Program-made: the position numbers and the translations under genes
Part shown: positions 11,549 to 24,428 of the stretch, piece after piece
How positions within the stretch are numbered: position 1 is the stretch's first letter
How the letters are laid out: every line of letters begins with the position of its first letter
Origin: Diaporthe sp. PMI_573
Lineage: Eukaryota; Ascomycota; Sordariomycetes; Diaporthales; Diaporthaceae
Direction of reading: 5' to 3'
DNA length: 64,000 bases
NCBI GenBank assembly: GCA_021399435.1
Contig: JAJTUP010000021.1
Coordinates: 496,001-560,000, forward strand
The notes under the pieces: generated by a model
What the model saw: the letters and a program-made list of their open reading frames with translations, nothing else
What the model was told of the DNA's origin: nothing
The model's database searches: none

Positions 11549-12071
11549 TTTTGGCGCTCACATTGCGAGTTCTACGATGGAGGACCTACACCAGCAGCGA
11601 ACCAAGCGTGTCCGTGGACCGCTGGCCGAGATCGCAGGGGCGGCGGTTTGGGAGCCGAGGTCCACTGATTGCCCCCGGAGACTAATTGCCCCTTAGCGGG
11701 GTCGGCACTCGGTTTCGGCCATTCGGTAGGGACGGACCGGAGCCTAGTCTCTGACACTCTACCCAGGCCCAAACCACGCGTTTACGCGTCTTCTGTCGTT
11801 TACAACAAGCAAGTCGCCTACTCACCTTGTTGTGGGAATGGAAAACAACAAAGAGCGGGGCAGGACCTTGGTTTATTCCACACACAAAAAAAGCCAAGTG
11901 CGGCCATGGCCAAGCTTGACTGACGAGAAGATGATTTACAACAGCAGCATTCAAACTCCCTCATTCCCAGCTACCCCGACAAAGCCCCAGTCTCGCGGCC
12001 GGAAACCTCGCTCCGCCAAGCAATGCACATCTCAGAAAACATCCCACATATAAACATGGGGCCTGTCTGGC
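11549..12071. other. Intergenic upstream of the CoA-transferase
   Basis: About 520 bases between two minus-strand genes. It should contain the CoA-transferase promoter (near 11550-11800) and the 3' UTR of the glutamic peptidase. No repeat or RNA gene was seen. Confidence 0.45.
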
Positions 12072-13140
12072 TTAACCGATGTACTCGACGGTGACAGAAG
12101 AGCCAGAGACAGACGAGCTGGTCAGGACAACATTGCTCTGCTTGATATCAATAAGAGTGGCTCCCGAGGGAGTCACGGTGCCTGACGATCCGCTGGCAGA
12201 GGCTCCAGTGAACGTCACGGTACCGAAGTCGGCAAATGGAACGAGAGAACCGCCAGAGGAGAAGTCCTCCACGATCCACTCCGCGTTGAGCTCCTGCAGA
12301 GCACGGGTTTGTCCGGTGAACGTGTGGCTCACAGAAGTACCCTTAGATACGTTCTTCACAACTGCAGTTCCGGCCGTGGTCGAAGTGGCTGTGACGGTCA
12401 CAGTGATAGTATCACCGGCCGAGATACTGATTCCGCTAAAGGTGTAGCTGTGGAGCAGGTTAGCCCTATCATGATCTCAGAAGTATCTCCGAGGACATTG
12501 TGACAACTTACGCGTAATCAGGGTACCACTCATACCAAGCATCGAAGCTGATTTGGGAGCCCTCTAATGGTGACGTTAGTCCTGCTACGGATCCTAAAGT
12601 GCTGCATTCTAGAACATTCCAAAACATGAAGATCGGGGATCCATTGCAAGAGAAAAGTGACACGAACGGACGTAGAAGTCCACGCCAGTCTGTAAGATCG
12701 AGTTGGTGGCCGTGTCACCGTCGATCCCGACCCACGCGGAAGCGGCGTACTACATTCTTGAAGTTAATATGTTGTACTCCAAGCAGTTCCCACTACACCA
12801 GCATATCCAATTGTGCAAGGAATCCGCGCTCACTAACCTCAGTGCTGGAGCTACCTCCAGAGGGTCTTGAAGGAGTTGGCACGACAAAGGTACCTGTGAC
12901 CGACTTGTAGCCGGTGCCTATGAGAACGGCGCCGGCCCAGTTGGAGGAGTATTGGACATGGGCAGTCTCGTTGGTGAAAGCCTCGACCTGAAGACCATCG
13001 GCCTCCGTAGCAGGAAGAAGCGGGTTGGTCTGTCGGGACGCTGCCCGCGCGGCGTGCCGCTCACGACGCTTCTCAGTCCAACGGGCGGCGAGGGCAACCT
13101 CAGCGCCGAGGGCGACAGTGGCAAGAGCAGAGAACCTCAT
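12072..13140 (-). CDS. Secreted glutamic endopeptidase (eqolisin, peptidase family G1/A4)
   Basis: Four exons (13140-12838, 12749-12668, 12563-12512, 12447-12072) give 270 residues, the usual length of the precursor. The N-terminus (MRFSALATVALGAEVALA) is a signal peptide, followed by a basic propeptide rich in Arg. Mature-domain landmarks are SSNWAGAVL, AWVGIDGD, ILQTGVDFYV, DAWYEWYPDYA and NAEWIVEDF. The catalytic Gln of eqolisins corresponds to the Gln of ILQTG (residue 121) and the catalytic Glu lies in EWIVED (202 or 206). These acid-active proteases are secreted during growth on protein at low pH. The second intron starts GTTCGT, a weak donor, but only that choice restores the family sequence. 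Cys is scarce in this copy. Confidence 0.92.
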
Positions 13141-13291
13141 TCTGAAGACGGTTTACTGATTTGGGCCGATGCAGAGACAAAGACGAAAAGACAACGGTTG
13201 GTCCTGGATTTGGCTGATGCTCAAAGGCCGCTCGCTGGTGAAGAAAAGGAGACAACTTCTACAACTTCTATGATGAGGATGTCACCACCTC

Positions 13292-13297
13292 TTTATA
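13292..13297 (-). promoter_or_regulatory. TATA box candidate of the glutamic peptidase gene
   Basis: The minus strand reads GGGTATAAAGAGG here, about 150 nt upstream of the ATG at 13140. Position and sequence fit a TATA element with a leader of roughly 100 nt. No transcript data were available. Confidence 0.45.
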
Positions 13298-16200
13298 CCC
13301 GAGCTCTCATCATCAAAGACTTGCGTGCTTTGACAAGCAACTGCACTCATGCGTCTTTCTACGCACTCATCACGGGTTCTGGCGACGGCAACCGGACTGC
13401 AACGCGACATTACGAGGCCAAAGAGATATCGAATGAGGTTATCTTTCCCCATATGGTGCCACTGCAGCGCCGTACATGTTTACTACCACCTTCCTGATTC
13501 AAGAAAGAGGGTCTCCCAAACGCTCTCTGGTGTAGAGTCTCTGTCTGGTCGCATGGTGTCGAAAGGACGGTTGGCAGGGATGTCAAAGCGCTGTCGCCAT
13601 CCCACCAAGCTTATATCAAGCTTAAAGGTTGTGGGCCAGGAAGATAGAAGATCAGCATCCACGCAATGCCACACAGTCCAATGAGACCTGGTGCGAGATA
13701 TGAGATACGGCAACCCCATTAGCATCTCTGAGTGGTCATGTCCACCAATCAGCAGTACAAAACTGGACTCGGCCGGCAGGTCTAGCCAAGACTGGGATCG
13801 TAGGCCGGGCGGGGTCTGGGAGGTGGGAGCATTCAAGGTCGTGGTGACCGGTGGAGGGGTAGAATGTTGTGGACCTCACGACGCCTTGATTTTTCGAGAA
13901 CATCCAGATACAACGCAGCAGGCCATTGGCAGGGGACCGTAGAGGGGCCACACCTCCTAGTGGCTATCAATACGTTCTGTGAATGGCCAGCAGGATGCTT
14001 TCGTCAGGGCAGACGACTTGTGCGCTATCAAGTGCGTGATTTCGCAATGCATCCACGGGTTGTTTTATTCTCGTAAGACGTTGACATGATGCCATATCTG
14101 GTCGAAATTGAGAGAAGATGCGGCATTACGCTCCCATGTGGTGGCTCATCGTGATTTTTTAAAGGCATTCCCGTCGGCCTATCGACCTCACCGAACGAGA
14201 TTTGAGCCACGGGCATCCCTCGCTGTCTGTGAACTTCGGGATGGCGTCAGACGCAGGCCGCGCGGTACCACACCCTGCTGCCCAGGCAATACTGTACCAT
14301 CTGCCGATCGACCTTGACAACCGCCCACCTGAAGGCTTGTGTGGCAGCTAACAGTCCGGGGCAATCGCCAAGATCCCTTGTCAAAAGCTTGTGTGGCTGG
14401 GCGCCAAGGTGCCAGGGGTTGTGACGGACATCATCTAGTGTACAGACATCCGAACACTCCGTACCCATCCATGTACCAATGCTTGCAATGCTGTTCAGGA
14501 CGCGTGCGTGGCACCTCATTTGACCCAGCCATATGCCCTGGACACCTTCCTCTTTTGCTCTGGCCCGCACAACGTTGCCTCGCGCTAGAAACATGGCAAT
14601 GATAACCAGTGCTAGATGTTCCATATGCTCTGCTATGCTTGAACCACTATGATATCATCTTCGTGTCGGCCAGTGCCGATGGGAGTTGACCACACCTTGA
14701 TCTTTCAGCTTCCAACATCGTTTCGGGGCTCGGAGCCGAAACTCGAACTTCAAATGTGACAGTAAGCAGGGAACGGGCGCGCCACGGGAAATGACCACTC
14801 CCGTGCTCGGGTACTTGCTCGGCAGCCCTATGAATATGAGCTCCTGCATGTGTAGTTTCTTGTGCATGAAACCGTTTACTATTCCCGGGCGGTCGACGCT
14901 GTATACCAAGTAGCCTGGAGAAACAGTCATTAAATCTAACAAAGCATTTTTGTACAGTAGTTAAGTTCACTTTTGTGTCAATAGGGGCTGTAATGTGCTC
15001 GTTTGCTTCCAAACTATCGTCTATTTGACTTGCTATCACATTTTTACACCACAGGTTCTCAAGTTCCCCGGCGTAGCCACTTATCTACTAGATATAGTCA
15101 GATCAAAGGATGCTGGCATGGTATGTAAAGGCGGCGTCAGGGAGCTGGGTCGCTGGACGATGGAAAACGAAAATATTTATGTGACCAGGAAGCTCTCGTC
15201 GTCCCCTGGAACTGACCTTGTGCGACTTGCTATACAGATACCATTCTTTGCTGATGTCTGTCTCGGGCTTCTACGCTTCGCCGCACCCTCCAACGTATCG
15301 CTTAGCCGACCATCAATCTAATACTCTCGGGGCATGTCGACGCTTGTGTCCTGACTTTCAACACAATAACGATATCCTCATGCCCAAAAGTCCTAGCTAG
15401 TTCGACTGGGGATAGCGTCCTCCCGCCCGTTTTCATAAGAGAACAAGTCGGGAAGTTCCTATCGGCGCCCCTCTCGAAAGCCTATTTACCCCCTTTACCC
15501 TTTCACCTTTAAAGTATTACTTCGGCTTCATCTCTAAATGTGACACTCTACCCAAATATTCCATCATACTCTCTGTCTCTTTTGATCCAGCGTCATACAG
15601 CAGGGACTGCATTACTTTCCCTCAGGCCTCGAGCTTCGAGGTGCCTCTGGCTGGCCCAGCACTCTCCGTATTGTTATTGACCTCTGCTCTACTAAGCCTG
15701 AGAATACTAAATCTCGTGTGCCTTTGAACATTCTTGGAAACCCTAAATCCCAAATTCGATTAGCACTGTGACCAAGATATGGCTAGCACAGGCGCACCAG
15801 GAGCCGACTGTTGGCTCGGCAGAAAAAATACTTGCACAATTCATGGATCAGGTTGGTGTCAAGCTAAGATTCGAGTTATCTGGGCCAGCAAAATGTGGTG
15901 AAGCTCTCTTACTCCCCATTGGCTCCGGCCTTGATGCAATGATCCGAAGTCCATATTGCAGCTGCGTTGGCCATTTTCAGCCCAGCAGTGGCTAGTCAGT
16001 CTGCACACCTTCACCTAGTCCGTAGCTCTTGTCGACCTCTTTGACTCCTTCCGTGGTAAGAATACGATACCTTTGCTTTTAGGAAAGGAATCAAGTGCCT
16101 ACCGGCCCTTATGTTATTGGTTTGATCAATCCTCCTTGACGCGAACTGTCAAACTTGCTGAGCCTTGGCTAGTTGCTTATATCACATGTTGCAACTAGAT

Positions 16201-18730
16201 TTTGCGAACTATCCATTTCAGATCTAATTCATCCTAGTGTTCCGCTTCGCCTCACTGTTGGGCCGAGTGTTGTAGTGTTACCGATGTACTTGGTTATAAA
16301 TTCTGGCCCCGTGTTCAGGAGTTTGAAGGCTCAAGTTGGAAATCTAGTTCTTACGTGTCACACAGACTCGAGCCCAACACACACTGTGACGCCAGAAATC
16401 TTGAGTGACATTTGATATTTAATGCTATTACATATGCACAAGGTTGATTTCGTCTGCCATCGTATCAGATACCTTCCAATCTGCTGATTTGGGCTCACTG
16501 GCCAAAGCTCTAGCTCCTGTAAATATCGACATATCCATCACTAGGTAGTTGTGGACCAAGAAATCATATGGCAATTTCTTTCTTGTTTTTTGATATATGG
16601 CCGGCCTTGAGTGTCAGAACGTTTGGGCCTTGTGTATGGTTCTCACAAGATGCTCGAGACTGGCTCTCGGCCAACAGTCAATGCTCGATTTTGCGTCCAT
16701 CCAGCAGACTACAATAATGCTCAAATTATGACTTTAAGCATGAAGTTCACAGAATAATCCATGTGCCGTGGCTTGAGACCCCATCTCCCTAGAGTCGAGC
16801 CGGCACAGGCACTGCCGGTTGCTCGGGTAGCTAGGCGAAAAGGGCCCGCTGGTCACTTCGCCTCGATGATGAACAGAGCATTATGTGTCATATGAATCAA
16901 AATCGTGGGCCGATGGCACCAGCGACGATATGTGCATGCATCAGAAAGCAGCTAACAAAGCCACCAAAATCCAACTGGCTCCGTCCAGCTTACCACCGCC
17001 TTGGCATTCCATGACGAGACTGGGTGCCCAGCTTGATGGAAATCCAGTCGCCCTTTACCAGCGCTCGATCGCTCTGTGAGTCATCTCGATGCCGCAATCA
17101 ATGCACATTTTTCGACTCAGGTTGACCTGGTGTATGCCCTGGCCCCCCACCCCCCTCTGCCCGGCCGCCGCCGCCGCGATGATGTGGTATTATACAGTCT
17201 TAAGAACGTTCTTTAGTGAGCCAATGAGACTGCTCTAAATGACAGTCTATATTCTCTCTGGGTATTTATGCGGGAGAGGCTGAGACTAGCCAGTCCTTGC
17301 CAAGGATCACCAGTTGAATCTGCGCGGGAAGTTCGGCACACCAGCGTATCTTCAGTGCTCATATATCTCTGACTGGCATGATGCGTACCGTGCTTGCCGG
17401 GGGGGGGGGGAATCCTCTGTGGATCATGCTACAAATAATGCTATCCTTGGGGAGGCGAAAGTGGCCTGGGAAAGTCAGGTTGAGATCACAGACAGCGTTG
17501 TTAACGACATGTGACCTCAATGTATAATCTCATTTCATGAACGCTGAGTTCCTGTATTTTCCGAGGTCCCAACTATGCACTATGCTCTTCCAATTCATAC
17601 ATTTGGCTAATTTTGTTTTGGTGGTTCAAATCACCACCCAAACTCTGCTCCGCTGTTCGGACGACGAAATTCGAATGGAAGGTCGATGATTGCCAATTGA
17701 TTTCACTACAAATCGCATTGATATAGGGAATACTACAGTGGTGCCTTGCCCTCGCTGCTGTCATGGCTTAGAAGAAAACATCCAGCTGAGATAGCATGTT
17801 ACTTCGCCTAATCTTACTACCACTGCCCGGACCTTGGAAGGTTAAGTTTGGGGCGGTCGCGTCTTTATGTCCCACCGCATTGGCCTCCGGGTATACGCTA
17901 CCCGTGCTCGCCCACATGGCCGCAAACTTCAGACGGTGTGTCGGGGAATTAACGAGGTGGCAAAGCATATGTGGTGTGCGGAACTTCGGATGATCCAAGT
18001 TAAGACAAGCTCTCTGGATTGAGTGAACACCCAAGGTGGCCAGTCGGCCCCACCCTCGATACTCCCTCTTTGTGTATTTGGTCGTCATTCTCTGGATCTG
18101 TCTTGCCAGCAACCGCCTCTGGTTTGTGCGGCACAAACAGGATCCTCCCTGGGTGTTATAATGTTCCTGGTGCCATGTGCAATGTTTTCTCGAACTCTCA
18201 ACTTTACTTCATGCACTGCATAAATCGAATAAGTCGGGGCTTCCCAGACTATTCCAGCCACACCAGTTTCCCGCCTACCACTTATCGAACATTATTCCGA
18301 GCGGAATATTAAAGATTGAAAGGTCTTGAAATGGCCCACGTGCTGGAACTCCGGTGTTTCGAGCCCCTCAAATTCATTTGGCTCTACTCCAGGCAGTTGG
18401 GCTCAAAGGCAGGTTCATCAGCCTCCTCCTCCTCCTCTTCCTGCTCCCTGGCTGCCAAGCATCTTGCAATTGTGATGAGATCAATGGGTTGCCGCTTGGC
18501 AAATTATAATGGGCAAGATAGCACATGAAGTGATGACAACATGGGTTGACAGGGACCGCCAAGAACGATGCGCAGGATCGAGCCACACGTTGTTGATCAC
18601 CAGAAAGGGACGTGTTCGCCGACGGCAGTGATTACTCAAAAGGGGCATAACATTATGGCCGTCGGCAAGGCGCGCCTGAACTCCGAACAGCCACATAAGA
18701 TTGAGTAATATTCGATGCCTTCTTGGCTTT

Positions 18731-18748
18731 TTATAAGAAGGACGTCAC
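18731..18748 (+). promoter_or_regulatory. TATA and CRE-like elements upstream of the LtrA-family gene
   Basis: TTATAAG begins at 18731, about 140 nt before the ATG at 18872. GACGTCAC, which contains the core of a cAMP-response/ATF site, follows directly at 18741. In fungi such sites are bound by ATF/CREB-type bZIP stress factors. Function is inferred from sequence and placement only. Confidence 0.35.
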
Positions 18749-18871
18749 GTCAGACCTAGCAGACATAGAATCGACACAGAATAACTGCGGTAGCAACTTG
18801 TCCTCGGTTCCAAATTTCGTTTCTTCACGTTCGACTTTCAACAAGCGATTAATTTCTCTTTTCCCATAAAA

Positions 18872-21351
18872 ATGGCATCCAATCACCAAGTTAATGACGC
18901 TGGCCGGCCCAGTCATGGTGCCATGCGTAACATGCCGCGGATGTCAACATTTGCGTACCACACTCACAAGCTGCGCTTGATGCTCAAATTGGATGCACCC
19001 GAATCGAAGGACGAAGAGCATGGCAGTCCTACCGAAGCTCAAGAAAACTCCAAAGACGATCATAGCTCCATAATACACTCAGTAAGGGACTCAGTTGGAG
19101 ATGATATGTCCATCTACCTTGAGTCGCAGCCGGAGATTGTGAAGGTACGGCACATTGAAATGGACCGAATTCTTCGCTCTCAGTATTTCTAGAAGGGATG
19201 AGAGTGCTGAAATAAAGCTCTTGCAGAGAGAAAGTGCGACGCTACTGGAATTGTTTTTTGACCTCTGGTTTGTGGCCACGCTCAACATTTTCGCCTCGGT
19301 ACGTTTTATCCATCTTGTCAAACACAGGACATGCAAGTCCGGCCCGTCAAGGTCGAAGATAAGCAAAGTTGTCCTAACTCAAATTTTAGACACACGAAAT
19401 CATCGAGTTGAGAGATTTAGCGTCGTATATTGAATTTGAATTGTGAGTGCAGGGAAAGGACCTGCCCAGCTCAGGTGGTCCGTATCTGACAGTGTTTCTA
19501 GTCTTTTGTGGACCACTTGGTTTTTAGTGGTCATTTATGATGTGAGATTTCTAGCGGACAGTTGGACAGGTGAGTAGAAGTGACATCTCTCAAGGTGCAA
19601 GCCTGGTGCATTTCTACTGACAGGACCTGCGTACCTACAGAGCGTATTGTTCTGGCCCTTCACCTTGCGATAATGATTTCCTTCACTGAGGTTGCACCTT
19701 TCTTCAACGCTTTACATAAGATGACAGGCGTTTCCATGACCTTGGGTAAGTTTGCGCCAGTATAGGTTGAGTCGTCTCCCACCAGCCTGACAAGGTATTA
19801 GCCGCAACACTGATGCTATCAAGAATTGTCTTGTTCGCACAGAATGCCATCATCCTATGGCATTTGAGACATTACAGGAAAGCCCGGTTACCTATGCTTA
19901 TCACAGTGTCCATTCCACTTGCTGCAGCCATTTGCTATGCCGGAATGCTAGGCGCTGCCAGCACTTCGAACCAACTGGCGACACATGACATGCTGTTCGT
20001 CATATCCATGTTTGAGATCGTTGGTAACCTGGCCGTCTCTCTGGTCCGAAAGTACAAAGTCGTCAGCTTCGAGGGTTCACATTTAGCGGAGAGGCTCAAT
20101 CTCCTTACCCTCATCATCCTCGGCGAAGGTGAGTTTCAACATTCGGATACGGCCTTCCATGAATAGAATCCGCGAAGACTAATCTTTAATTGAAGGAATC
20201 ATCAAACTGGCCAAGAATGTCTCTACAATCGAAGCCACTTTAGGGTGGCACGAATGGAGTGAGTTTCCATGGCATCTTGTTCCTCTGGGCCTTTCAACTG
20301 ACGCCTGAGTGACTCCAGCCTCATCCATGTGGACTGTATTCATTTCAGGTTTCGTCGCCATCTACCTGATCTTCCAAATCTATTTCGACTGGATGCATCC
20401 CAACCACATGGCCTGCCGTCGACAGCTCCTTTGGGCGATGCTTCACGCACCGTTCCACTTTTCTCTACTCATCGTAATGGTCGCAGTGAACAAGTTCATA
20501 ATCAACTGGAAGCTCTTAGAAATTAATAGTCAGGCAACTGAAGCCATATATGCCGTTGTGCGGTCCTTTCTGCCCGACATACCTACCAGCGTCGATGTCG
20601 CCTCTCGCCTAAACTCTACTGTTACGGGCTATCTCGAGGCATTTCCGGCCGCGAAAAACCAGGCAGCGATTTTGTCAAAGGTTATGTCAAGACTGAGCGA
20701 TATCTCACACATGCCTGATGAGCTATGGGAAGATATTCTACGGAGCGGTGGCACGCCTGTGACTTGGAATGGAATCTCGGGTGGCAACTCGACACTTGCG
20801 GAACATTGGCTCATTGACAGAGAGGATCTCCTGTGCTCTGTGATGAACTCGGTATTGAGCAACTTTGGAATGGACGCCATTAAGCGCGATCGACTTTCCA
20901 ACCTGCCCGTTGCCAGCTATATCTCGAAGAAATTCAACCTTGTGGTAAGCTGCCTCAGACATACGACCATCTACTTCTCTCCGGAAGACAATGTAATGAC
21001 AAAATTTAGTTCATCTACGCCTTCCTGTCAGCTGGCGTAATGCTGATCCTGCTCACCATCCTACACGGCGTTTCAAAGAGGCAGGGATGGACGGTGTTCA
21101 ACATCCTGCGCTCAGTGATAATAGGACTGATGGGAGTCGGCTTGTGCCTTGTCACACTGCTCGCAACGGCGAAGACAAACAAGCTGGCTGAGACACCCTG
21201 GCCTCTTCCCCTGATGTGCATTGTATTCACTGTCGTTCTCATCGTCACTTACATTCCCCATCCCAAGCCCTTGACCTTTGAACGGCTAAAACGGGGTGCC
21301 CAAGGGTTTCATAACAGGCACACTCAACATCCTGACGTCGTGCTGCATTAA
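18872..21351 (+). CDS. LtrA (low temperature requirement A) family multi-span membrane protein
   Basis: Nine exons (18872-19144, 19227-19298, 19390-19442, 19502-19569, 19641-19745, 19802-20128, 20196-20258, 20319-20944, 21010-21351) keep one frame and give 642 residues. After a hydrophilic N-terminal ~90 residues the family hallmark appears: LLELFFDLWFVATLNIFA then THEIIELRDLASY. Further landmarks are ERLNLLTLIILGEGIIKLA and a long series of hydrophobic helices. The middle exon has a soluble loop of about 130 residues before the last helices. The protein ends shortly after a C-terminal YIPHPKP segment. Bacterial LtrA was linked to growth at low temperature, but the fungal proteins are essentially uncharacterised. 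The first intron acceptor (19226) was chosen because closer acceptors break the frame; that junction is the least certain. Confidence 0.85.
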
Positions 21352-22196
21352 TGCAATAAATAACCTCGACCATTGCAACATTCTAAACCGCTCCGGCAGC
21401 GGAAATCTTTGACACATCTGCAATTCACGGAAGCACGTGTGAAAGGGCACTTGGGAACTTGGGACACACAAGGTCTGTATTTCATCCGCTGGCCGACCGA
21501 ATCAACCTGTCTCTTGGAACTGAAAATCGCATGACTCAAATGCCTCTGGATAGCCAGTCCCACTAGAAAGGGTATGTCACACGTTCTTCTTACCAGTCTA
21601 TGTATCTAGAGAAAGTTATCCGAGACCACTTCATAGTTTAGTTGAAAAGATTGATTGAGCAACATGTGAGTGGATTTAAAATGCTACAGCTCTTGGGAAT
21701 GTCTCGGCCACTGGCTTATATCGCCCAGCTGAAGAAGGTCTCGTACCATCATCCATACACAGCCTGGATGGCTGGCTGGAGTTTCAGGGCCCGATCTTCA
21801 ATGGAAGGGAATTCCCCTCCACAATGCGAGAATAAGTTATCTAACGGATGTTTGTGAATTTCACAAAGCTTTGCGCCAGCGTCAAGTCTAGCATGTACAG
21901 GCCGTATAAAAGTAATATTCGACCTGGCCTGATGCATATAGAGCTGCTCTCCAAGTGTGGTCAGTGAATGATCTCCTATAACGAGTTTGAGTAAGGTTGT
22001 ACGGGATCACTCACGTGGGTCGGCCTCGACGAAGCTGTTCAGTACGAAGAGTCAGTGTTGGAATGTTGTGGAATTACTTCTGCCTTGGGAACAATATAGG
22101 ATTCCAATACCGCTTCTCCGTAGTCGCAATACACTATTACAACAATGCAGCCAAATTCTCAAAATGTGCAAAAACCGGTATTTAGTAGCCTATGTC

Positions 22197-22295
22197 AGGT
22201 TATCCAATAAGATCCTATTCCACTCGAGGTTATCATGCTGGATGCTATCCCATGGGGGGCTGCCCCATAGGAGGTTCATTGGGAGTTATCGCATT
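22197..22295. repeat. CCCATAGG-type short repeat, locus A
   Basis: Units here include GGTTATCCAATA, TATCCCATGGGGGG, GCCCCATAGGAGGTT and CATTGGGAG. They share the half-palindromic core CC(C/A)AT(A/G)GG seen at 44334, 48478 and 51446. Spacing between cores is about 16-20 nt. Confidence 0.5.
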
Positions 22296-24300
22296 GGTTT
22301 AAATCATAGAAAATGTCGACTTTTGGACACTGAGCACTTTGAACCACTCACCGCACAGATGCCGTGGCCTCGTGGCAGACGAACAACCAAGCGAAACTCA
22401 TCCTTATACATGCTCTAACAAATAAAATTAATAAGGAAAATCAAAATCCTCACCTTCCGTTCATTCTAAGGAATGGTGGTGTCGGATGCGCAAATATGGA
22501 CGGTAACCTGTCTGGGGTAGAATTGAGAGAAGTTAAGAACGCTCGGAGATCCGGGTTGCCCAGGTAAAGTCCCTCATGGTTTGTCAGGAGGTCTATAACC
22601 TTAGCGTGAAGATCTGCCAGAGAGTCATTAACTTCAGTGATGCTACACGAGGACTTCAGAAATGATGTTCCCACTGCACGTTAGGGACACCACAGGGACT
22701 GCTTGCGCTGCGCTGGCGTACGGCAATGGTGCGACGGCGAAAAAAGAGAACCGCTCTGGGAATGCCTGCACTAGCTAACGGGGTTGGATTGGTCGCCATA
22801 CATTTTAATAAAATTATAGAACAGATGACTAGTACCGAAGTACTCACTCACCTCTGCCAACCATTCGTTCAACAGCCTCTTTAGCCAAACAGCCAACGCC
22901 TGCGCCCCCCCCCCCTCAAGAATACATTGCTGCCCGGTGTCGAGATGGACAAGACTGCATACGAAATACTGTTGTTGGCCATGAACTGAAGACGTGTGGC
23001 CACACCCCAAGCAGGAGTGGGCCTGCCCCCCAGTGTCCGGTACCAGAGCATAGTAAAAAGTCTGGGATGGCATGCACTGCTTCATTGTCAGCCAGGAGGC
23101 ATGACTCCGAGAAGTATATTTAAGTAAATAGGAGTTCTGACCATGGGTATCAACTCTTGTCGCATTCGCACAGTCTAGCCCATTGGCATTTACCCGCCTG
23201 ATATCTTCAATGGACCAGAAGGCTCCTGCGGCGAGGGGAGGGACGCCAGGCCGATCGCATCTAATAAATCCAAGTCAGCCACCAGCACAGAGTGGAACTC
23301 GATTCCCCGGAGATCGCACCTTGGTGATCTCTGTCGAAAATGGTAGAGATCTTCTATCAGTGGGTACGGCATCCTGTCACTTGTGCCGCCAGGAGCAGGC
23401 GGAGCATTGAGACGAGCGTCATCGTTGTGGAACCGCAACTGGTATAGACGGAGAGCTTGTGTATGACCGGGATATCTACATACTTTGACAGGCACGGCCG
23501 AGAGTCGAATACATGACGGCATTTCAAGTCCCTTGACCATCGTGCCCGCGTAGATGCAATTCTCGGGACCCTTAGTGAGACTGTTGCATTCTCGGCGTTG
23601 TCCAGCGTGCTCCCCGCCCGACCACTGCTGGCTTGACTTTGTTAGTTTACATCGTCGACCAATTTTGCAGGCACACTGCACCAGATAAACTAAACTGGTG
23701 GCGCTATAACATGCAGCCTCCCGGATATTATCATATCGATATTATGTGGATGGAACGATCCGTACTTGATACGCGTCAGTCGGTGACAAGCTTATACTTA
23801 CGACAAATGTCTCCTCCCACCATGAGACTGGAACAAGCAGAGAATGTGTATTTGGGGTATCGAGTACAAGTCAGTCACGCTGAAAATTTGCAAAGTGCTG
23901 GACTGGAAGTGTCAAGTTTTTTTTTTCCAACCTTAAACGGTCAACGGCAAAATTAATATAACCTCTCAAGAGCAACAACGAGATGTAAACGAAAAACAAC
24001 CAACGCCATTGCCATGCAGTGCTTCAAATCCGCACAACCAGCCTGAGAAACAATAAGAACGAGCTGCTAAGCCAATTGACGCTGCATCCGAGCGGCGAGC
24101 ACCTTCATGGCGTGTTGCCACACGCAAAAGAGCTCAAGCCGCATGTCTGAAGTCTGGGTCTGACGATCACCTTGACCTTCGTTGCCCAATGGCAAACCCG
24201 GAAGAGATCAGTCATATCGTGCCAGCTCCATCCATAGAAGTCTCCAAGTTATCTCGCTTGTCCTCTCGTTCCGCCAGACCCACCACAACGCCAGAACAAT

Positions 24301-24312
24301 CCCCCCCCCCCC
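24301..24312. repeat. C12 homopolymer run
   Basis: Twelve consecutive C. Comparable 10-12 nt G or C runs occur at 3218, 17399, 22905, 45708, 46790 and 56667, all outside exons of the models given here. Confidence 0.9.
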
Positions 24313-24428
24313 AGCTCCAAGAACACCAAGATCGCACAGTCCACGCTTGCATGTAGTGCGTGGTAGGCTCAGCTTGTAATCCAACAGGAAATGCCAACGT
24401 GCATTTTTGAGAAGCCACATGCCCCCTC

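Larger units (their letters stand above)
13141..18871. other. Gene-poor intergenic stretch of about 5.7 kb
   Basis: No open frame here has domain motifs or a chain of splice signals linking exons. The first ~200 bases are the peptidase promoter and the last ~150 the promoter of the LtrA-family gene. A run of 12 G lies at 17399-17410. Composition is near balanced, without the extreme A+T of a heavily RIP-mutated transposon. Long non-coding RNAs or strongly decayed genes cannot be excluded by eye. Confidence 0.5.
21352..24428. other. Gene-poor intergenic stretch of about 3.1 kb
   Basis: No supported gene. It holds one copy cluster of the CCCATAGG-type repeat (22197-22295) and two C runs (22905-22915 and 24301-24312). 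Two minus-strand open frames (23190-23681 and 22771-23085) might be remnants of one split gene, but the family was not recognised and one contains the C run. Confidence 0.45.

Noticed and set aside
14247..15039. Several 70-130-codon frames in the gene-poor region
   Set aside because: Overlapping frames on both strands with random composition and no splice chain.
22771..23681. Two minus-strand frames that might be exons of one gene (Cys/His-bearing segments, possible junction near 23086-23190)
   Set aside because: No family recognised, one frame crosses a C11 run, and start and end signals are unclear; possibly a decayed gene.
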